Positions 6,015-8,671 of a stretch of 8,671 nucleotides of DNA are shown here, one piece after another. A program made the translations under genes and the position numbers. Source of the DNA: Candidatus Stahliibacteriota bacterium CG08_land_8_20_14_0_20_40_26 (GTDB taxonomy: Bacteria > Hydrothermota > UBA3073); assembly GCA_002774315.1 (NCBI GenBank), contig PEYP01000148.1, forward strand, positions 1-8,671, read 5' to 3'. The first letter of the stretch is position 1. Each line of letters begins with the position of its first letter. Below the pieces are notes generated by a model. The model was not told the origin of the DNA and did no database searches. It worked only from the letters and a program-made list of their open reading frames with translations.

Positions 6015-7106
6015 ATGAGTGAAGTGTCAATCATAACTATAGGCAATGAAATCCTCTCCGGCCGTACACTCGATACAAATGCTGACTATATAGGGCAAAG
6101 ACTTACAGAGATGGGTCATTCTGTGAGATTTAGATACACTGTTGGAGACAATGTCCGGGATATTGCATTCGCACTCAAACAGGCCCTTAAATCCGATGTA
6201 ATAATAACCACAGGTGGACTTGGCCCCACCAAAGACGACGTAACAAAACAGACCATTGCAGATGTCCATGGAAGAAAACTTATACTTACTAACCCTATTG
6301 GCACTGCACCCGGTATATTCGTAGAGGAAGGGAAAAAACTTATCTTTATTCTCCCCGGGGTTCCAAGGGAGATGAAATCCATATTCGAGAATGAAGTTGT
6401 TCCTGTCTTGAAGAAAAAATTGGCTTCGTATCCCTTAATAACTGTCACCTTCCACACCACAGGTATCCCGGAATCTCAAATCCAACAACTCATTAGCGAG
6501 ATTGAGGACATAGCCTTCCTGCCCCATTACACTGGAGTAGATTTGAGAATATCACGAAAAACCAGAAAAGAGATAGAAGAATTCCGTAAATTTCTCAAGC
6601 ACAGACTGGGTGATGCTGTCTATAGTGAGGACAGTGATACACTTGAGGCAGTTGTGGGGAGACTCCTGAAAAACAAACATCTTACCATAGGGGTTGCAGA
6701 ATCACTCACCGGCGGACTTGTGATGCACAGAATAAGCAATGTATCTGGCAGTTCTGAGTACTTTCTTGGCGGCGTGGTTGCATACTCAAACGAATTGAAG
6801 ATGACCTTACTGGGTGTAAAGGAGGAAACTCTGAAAAGGTATGGTGCAGTGAGCAAAGAGACCGCACAGGAGATGGTAGTAGGGATAAAAGATGTAACTG
6901 GTGCAGATATAGGTATATCAACCACTGGTATAGCAGGTCCGACGGGTGGAACAAGGGGAAAACCGGTTGGTCTTGTATACACTACAGTATCTGGAGAAAG
7001 TGGAATAAGATGCGAGAAGAATCTTTTTAACGGGGATAGATTGATGATAAAAGAGATGTCAGCCCAGAAGGCACTTAATATGGTCAGGATTTATTTGCTC
7101 TCTTGA
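6015..7106 (+). CDS. cinA: CinA: MoaB/MogA-like domain plus NMN deamidase (PncC) domain
   Basis: CinA-family proteins salvage pyridine nucleotides: the C-terminal domain deamidates nicotinamide mononucleotide to nicotinate mononucleotide, and the N-terminal MoaB/MogA-like domain is linked to ADP-ribose pyrophosphatase activity. The N-terminal domain opens with IITIGNEILSGRTLDTNA and has TTGGLGPTKDDVT (65-77) and LPGVPREM (113-120). A KH-like middle segment (about 145-205) follows. The PncC domain (about 210-363) has AESLTGG (228-234, Ser230), YSNELK with the conserved Lys262, and TTGIAGPTGGTRGKPVG (303-319). At 363 residues it is short. The usual stretch of about 40 residues between the GR.L.L and NPIGTAPG motifs is missing, so GRKLILTNPIGTAPG is contiguous. 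The ATG has GAGG ten bases upstream. It converges on the PASTA gene, with 13 bp between stops and no terminator seen. Confidence 0.92.
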   Translation: MSEVSIITIGNEILSGRTLDTNADYIGQRLTEMGHSVRFRYTVGDNVRDIAFALKQALKSDVIITTGGLGPTKDDVTKQTIADVHGRKLILTNPIGTAPGIFVEEGKKLIFILPGVPREMKSIFENEVVPVLKKKLASYPLITVTFHTTGIPESQIQQLISEIEDIAFLPHYTGVDLRISRKTRKEIEEFRKFLKHRLGDAVYSEDSDTLEAVVGRLLKNKHLTIGVAESLTGGLVMHRISNVSGSSEYFLGGVVAYSNELKMTLLGVKEETLKRYGAVSKETAQEMVVGIKDVTGADIGISTTGIAGPTGGTRGKPVGLVYTTVSGESGIRCEKNLFNGDRLMIKEMSAQKALNMVRIYLLS

Positions 7107-7119
7107 TATTATAAAAAAA

Positions 7120-7836
7120 TCACTCTCCCAGTATAAGGTTTACCCTGTCCCCCTGTTTTACCTTTTCGCCAGCCCTCGGAGACTGGAGAATAACGATGTT
7201 ACATAAGGGAGAATTGGTTGCATAGGTGATCTCTCCCAGCTGAAGCTCCAGTTGTTTTATCTTTCTCTTCACATCCTCTAGATGGTAGCCAGTGAGATCG
7301 GGCATATCAAGGCTCATGGGTCCCCTAGAGAGTATCAGATTGACCCTGCTATTTCTGATTAGAACAGAATCCGTAGGAGGGTTGGTAGCGATTACTGTAT
7401 TCTCTTTTGATGGAGAATATCTGTAACTTACCTCTCCGATAAAAAGACCACTGCTTGCAAGTATGTTGCCTGCTTGATTTATATCAAGCCCTATAATATA
7501 AGGCACTTTTACCCCTTCAATGCCTTTTGACACGGTAAGAAATATCTTTTTACCCTGTTTTACTATCCTGCCAGGATCGGGTCTCTGGGAAACGACTACT
7601 CCCGGTGGTATGTCTTCGCAGTATCTCACGACATCGAGTTCACCTGAAAGAAGTTTTTGAGCAAGGACCCTCTTTGCGTTCTCAAATTCAAGGCCACACA
7701 CATCCGGCACTTCGGTCTCCTTTGATGCCCTCATATATATGGGCATAATGATGTAGTTTGCCAAAATAAAACCAAGGAGAAATACACCCACCACAAAGGC
7801 AACGAATATTCCTATTATCTTAAGCAATTTCCGCAT
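7120..7836 (-). CDS. Membrane-anchored protein with three PASTA domains
   Basis: This is a 238-residue protein: a basic start (MRKLLK), one transmembrane anchor (about 7-30), and three extracytoplasmic PASTA repeats. These begin at about 42 (TEVPDVCGLEFENAKRVL), 108 (GVKVPYIIGLDINQAGNIL) and 175 (SLDMPDLTGYHLEDVKRKI), and each closes with a strand such as GKKIFLTVSKG, SRVNLILSRG or DRVNLILGE. PASTA domains bind uncrosslinked peptidoglycan or beta-lactams in Ser/Thr kinases and penicillin-binding proteins. Here there is no kinase or transpeptidase part, so it is a free-standing sensor or scaffold at the cell wall. Function beyond that is unknown. The chosen ATG fits the signal-anchor. However, its promoter -10 ends only six bases before the ATG, so the mRNA may be leaderless. 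It contains both CTAG sites found in the window. Confidence 0.85.
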   Translation of the reverse strand: MRKLLKIIGIFVAFVVGVFLLGFILANYIIMPIYMRASKETEVPDVCGLEFENAKRVLAQKLLSGELDVVRYCEDIPPGVVVSQRPDPGRIVKQGKKIFLTVSKGIEGVKVPYIIGLDINQAGNILASSGLFIGEVSYRYSPSKENTVIATNPPTDSVLIRNSRVNLILSRGPMSLDMPDLTGYHLEDVKRKIKQLELQLGEITYATNSPLCNIVILQSPRAGEKVKQGDRVNLILGE

Positions 7837-7842
7837 ATTTGT

Positions 7843-7871
7843 ATTATAACATATAAACAGGTATATGTCAA
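7843..7871 (-). promoter_or_regulatory. Consensus sigma70 promoter touching the PASTA start codon
   Basis: On the minus strand TTGACA (7871-7866) and TATAAT (7848-7843) are perfect, 17 bp apart. Six bases separate the -10 from the ATG (7836-7834), so initiation at the usual distance begins on or beside the A of ATG. There is no room for a Shine-Dalgarno sequence. Confidence 0.75.
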
Positions 7872-7888
7872 GAAAAATTTGGACGCAC

Positions 7889-7906
7889 CTGCCTGCCGTC
7901 AGGCAG
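7889..7906. repeat. GC-rich palindrome CTGCCTG-CCGT-CAGGCAG
   Basis: Seven-base arms surround a four-base loop. It is followed by GGATTAACGCAGATTACC, the same CGCAGATT unit that follows the copy at 51-69. It lies just upstream of the PASTA promoter. Confidence 0.75.
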
Positions 7907-7988
7907 GGATTAACGCAGATTACCCCTGATTTCTTTATTATTGTGGTGTCAGTCTGCCTGCGGTAGGTAAGCCTTTGGAATTAAGGCG

Positions 7989-8007
7989 CCTGCCTGCGGT
8001 AGGCAGG
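7989..8007. repeat. GC-rich palindrome CCTGCCT-GCGGT-AGGCAGG
   Basis: Seven-base arms, loop GCGGT. It is followed by TAAGCCTTT, as is the degenerate copy about 35 bp earlier, so this local array grew by duplication of a unit larger than the palindrome. Confidence 0.75.
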
Positions 8008-8033
8008 TAAGCCTTTTATATAGAATCCTTACG

Positions 8034-8052
8034 CCTGCCTGCGGTAGGTAGG
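8034..8052. repeat. GC-rich palindrome CCTGCCT-GCGGT-AGGTAGG
   Basis: Same loop as the preceding copy, with one C-to-T change in the right arm that still allows a G.T pair in single-stranded form. It leads directly into the tandem GGATTAACTCCA repeat. Confidence 0.7.
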
Positions 8053-8076
8053 GATTAACTCCACGGATTAACTCCA
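8052..8076. repeat. Tandem direct repeat of GGATTAACTCCA
   Basis: Two identical 12-base copies (8052-8063 and 8065-8076) are separated by one C. Related GGATTAACGCAG sequence lies at about 7908-7919. Confidence 0.75.
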
Positions 8077-8081
8077 ATCTA

Positions 8082-8117
8082 CCTGTCGCCTGCCTGCCGG
8101 TAGGCAGGGTAGACAGG
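8082..8117. repeat. Nested palindrome: CCTGTC...GACAGG around CCTGCCT...AGGCAGG
   Basis: The inner arms are at 8089-8095 and 8102-8108 with loop GCCGGT; the outer arms are at 8082-8087 and 8112-8117. The piece CACCTGTCTACCCTGCC before the copy at 174 carries the same outer-arm sequence, so the full repeat unit is probably longer than the core palindrome. Confidence 0.7.
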
Positions 8118-8188
8118 CTTGCTGCACGGTTGTTTTTGCACAACCACTAAAGGTTGCTCCTACCCGCTGATGGTAAGTGGCAAACTAT

Positions 8189-8242
8189 GTAGGGCAAACC
8201 TTCAGGTTTGCTTACGTTTGCAAGGCTAAAGCCTTGCCCTAC
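8189..8242. repeat. Two-hairpin element: outer GTAGGGC/GCCCTAC with two inner stems
   Basis: The outer arms GTAGGGC (8189-8195) and GCCCTAC (8236-8242) enclose GCAAACCT-TC-AGGTTTGC (8194-8211) and GCAAGGCT-AA-AGCCTTGC (8220-8237). The single strand could fold as a Y-shaped structure. This arrangement is typical of short non-autonomous palindromic elements. No T-run follows on either strand, so a terminator role is unlikely. Confidence 0.75.
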
Positions 8243-8281
8243 ACTGATAACCGATCACTATCTTCCTCTACTCCTTACTGC

Positions 8282-8671
8282 TTACTCCCTACTGCTTACT
8301 TTTATAGCCTCTCCTACAAGATACAGGGAACCTGTAACAAGGATAAGGTCTTTCGGGGTCGCAATTCCGTAGGCAATCCCCAGTGCCTCTTTTATATCTT
8401 TTGATACCATCGGGGAGCGTCCTTTCACCATATCCCTCAGAACAAATGGATCTGCACTTCTTGGAAAGTTCACTCTTGTGAATATAATCTCATCTGATAG
8501 GGGCACTATGGCGTCCAGTATTTCCTTTACGCTCTTGTCCCTGTTTACACCAAGTATGAGAATGAGTTTCTCATAATCAAATATATCCTTTACCTCTCTT
8601 GCAAGCACCTCCATCGAATATGGATTATGTGCTCCATCAATCACGAGATACGGAGAACGGCGAAGAATTTC
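8282..8671 (-). CDS. folC: FolC (dihydrofolate / folylpolyglutamate synthase), C-terminal part
   Basis: This is the last 130 codons of a gene whose start lies beyond the right edge; the frame is open to position 8671. FolC is a Mur-ligase-type enzyme that adds glutamate to dihydropteroate or folates using ATP. The visible part is its C-terminal domain. It shows SPYLVIDGAHNPYSMEVL, with the family's DGAHNP motif at the head of that domain. KLILILGVNRDKSVKEIL follows, and LILVTGSLYLVGEAIK closes it, matching the family's VTGS(L/F)YLVGE ending. The last residues, KVSSRE, are encoded by an intergenic-type repeat (CCTACTGCTTACT), so the tail may have been extended by repeat insertion. Whether it has both synthase activities cannot be judged from this part. 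Its promoter is outside the window. Confidence 0.85.
   Translation of the reverse strand, partial: EILRRSPYLVIDGAHNPYSMEVLAREVKDIFDYEKLILILGVNRDKSVKEILDAIVPLSDEIIFTRVNFPRSADPFVLRDMVKGRSPMVSKDIKEALGIAYGIATPKDLILVTGSLYLVGEAIKVSSRE

Larger units (their letters stand above)
7872..8281. other. Intergenic region packed with palindromic and direct repeats
   Basis: No gene was recognised in this stretch between the PASTA promoter and folC. A 64-codon open frame on the minus strand (7949-8143) repeats LPQAG and is only a translation of the palindromes. The region holds at least four GC-rich palindromes, a degenerate one at about 7953-7970, a tandem 12-mer, a GGTTGT/ACAACC hairpin (8128-8145), a two-hairpin element (8189-8242), and near 8262-8300 short units of the type TTACTGCTTACTCC. 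Confidence 0.7.

Noticed and set aside
7107..7119. Bidirectional terminator between cinA and the PASTA gene
   Set aside because: The 13-bp gap has an A/T run but no inverted repeat of useful length.
7889..8108. The palindrome cluster as a CRISPR array
   Set aside because: The repeats are perfect palindromes with irregular spacing and no unique, uniform-length spacers; no cas genes are present.
7949..8143. A 64-codon minus-strand open frame with repeated LPQAG
   Set aside because: It is only the translation of the palindromic repeats; no start signal and no family resemblance.

Overview
The window looks like a chromosomal stretch from an uncultured, Gram-negative-type bacterium, probably of a little-studied candidate phylum. 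Three things point there: housekeeping genes of bacterial type (cinA, folC, an Lhr-type helicase, a PASTA protein), a predicted outer-membrane beta-barrel protein, and intergenic spaces filled with short palindromes (CCTGCCT...AGGCAGG) and A/T-rich minisatellite-like runs. Such repeat-filled spacers are familiar from WOR-3-, Omnitrophota- or Desantisbacteria-type metagenome assemblies, but I cannot assign the phylum from this sequence alone. Base composition is A/T-rich by eye (roughly 40% GC).

Layout. 1-433: non-coding, repeat-rich. 434-2361 (minus): a type II restriction-modification operon. The N4-cytosine-type DNA methyltransferase comes first and overlaps by one base (TAATG) a MjaI-family (CTAG) restriction endonuclease. 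The endonuclease frame is broken by one in-frame TAA. The methyltransferase carries a C-terminal staphylococcal-nuclease-like domain that has lost its catalytic residues. 2362-2610: a strong promoter and a roughly 200-nt leader that folds into several nested hairpins. It resembles, from memory, the HEARO / IscB omega-RNA class, yet no iscB gene is present. 2662-5754 (minus): an Lhr-like superfamily 2 helicase followed after 24 bp by a small outer-membrane protein with a TonB-plug-like N-terminus.

5755-6014: a divergent promoter region with a terminator-like hairpin between the two promoters. 6015-7106 (plus): cinA, with about 40 residues missing from its N-terminal domain. 7120-7836 (minus): a membrane-anchored triple-PASTA protein whose promoter places the predicted transcription start on the start codon. 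7837-8281: non-coding, packed with palindromes, including a two-hairpin element. 8282-8671 (minus): the C-terminal part of folC, running off the window.

Four sigma70-type promoters were found. All have a perfect TTGACA and exactly 17 bp spacing, and all share a T-rich tract running into the -35. The most interesting region is the restriction-modification locus: an apparently decaying nuclease, a methyltransferase fused to a dead nuclease fold, and a structured, possibly mobile-element-derived RNA as its leader.
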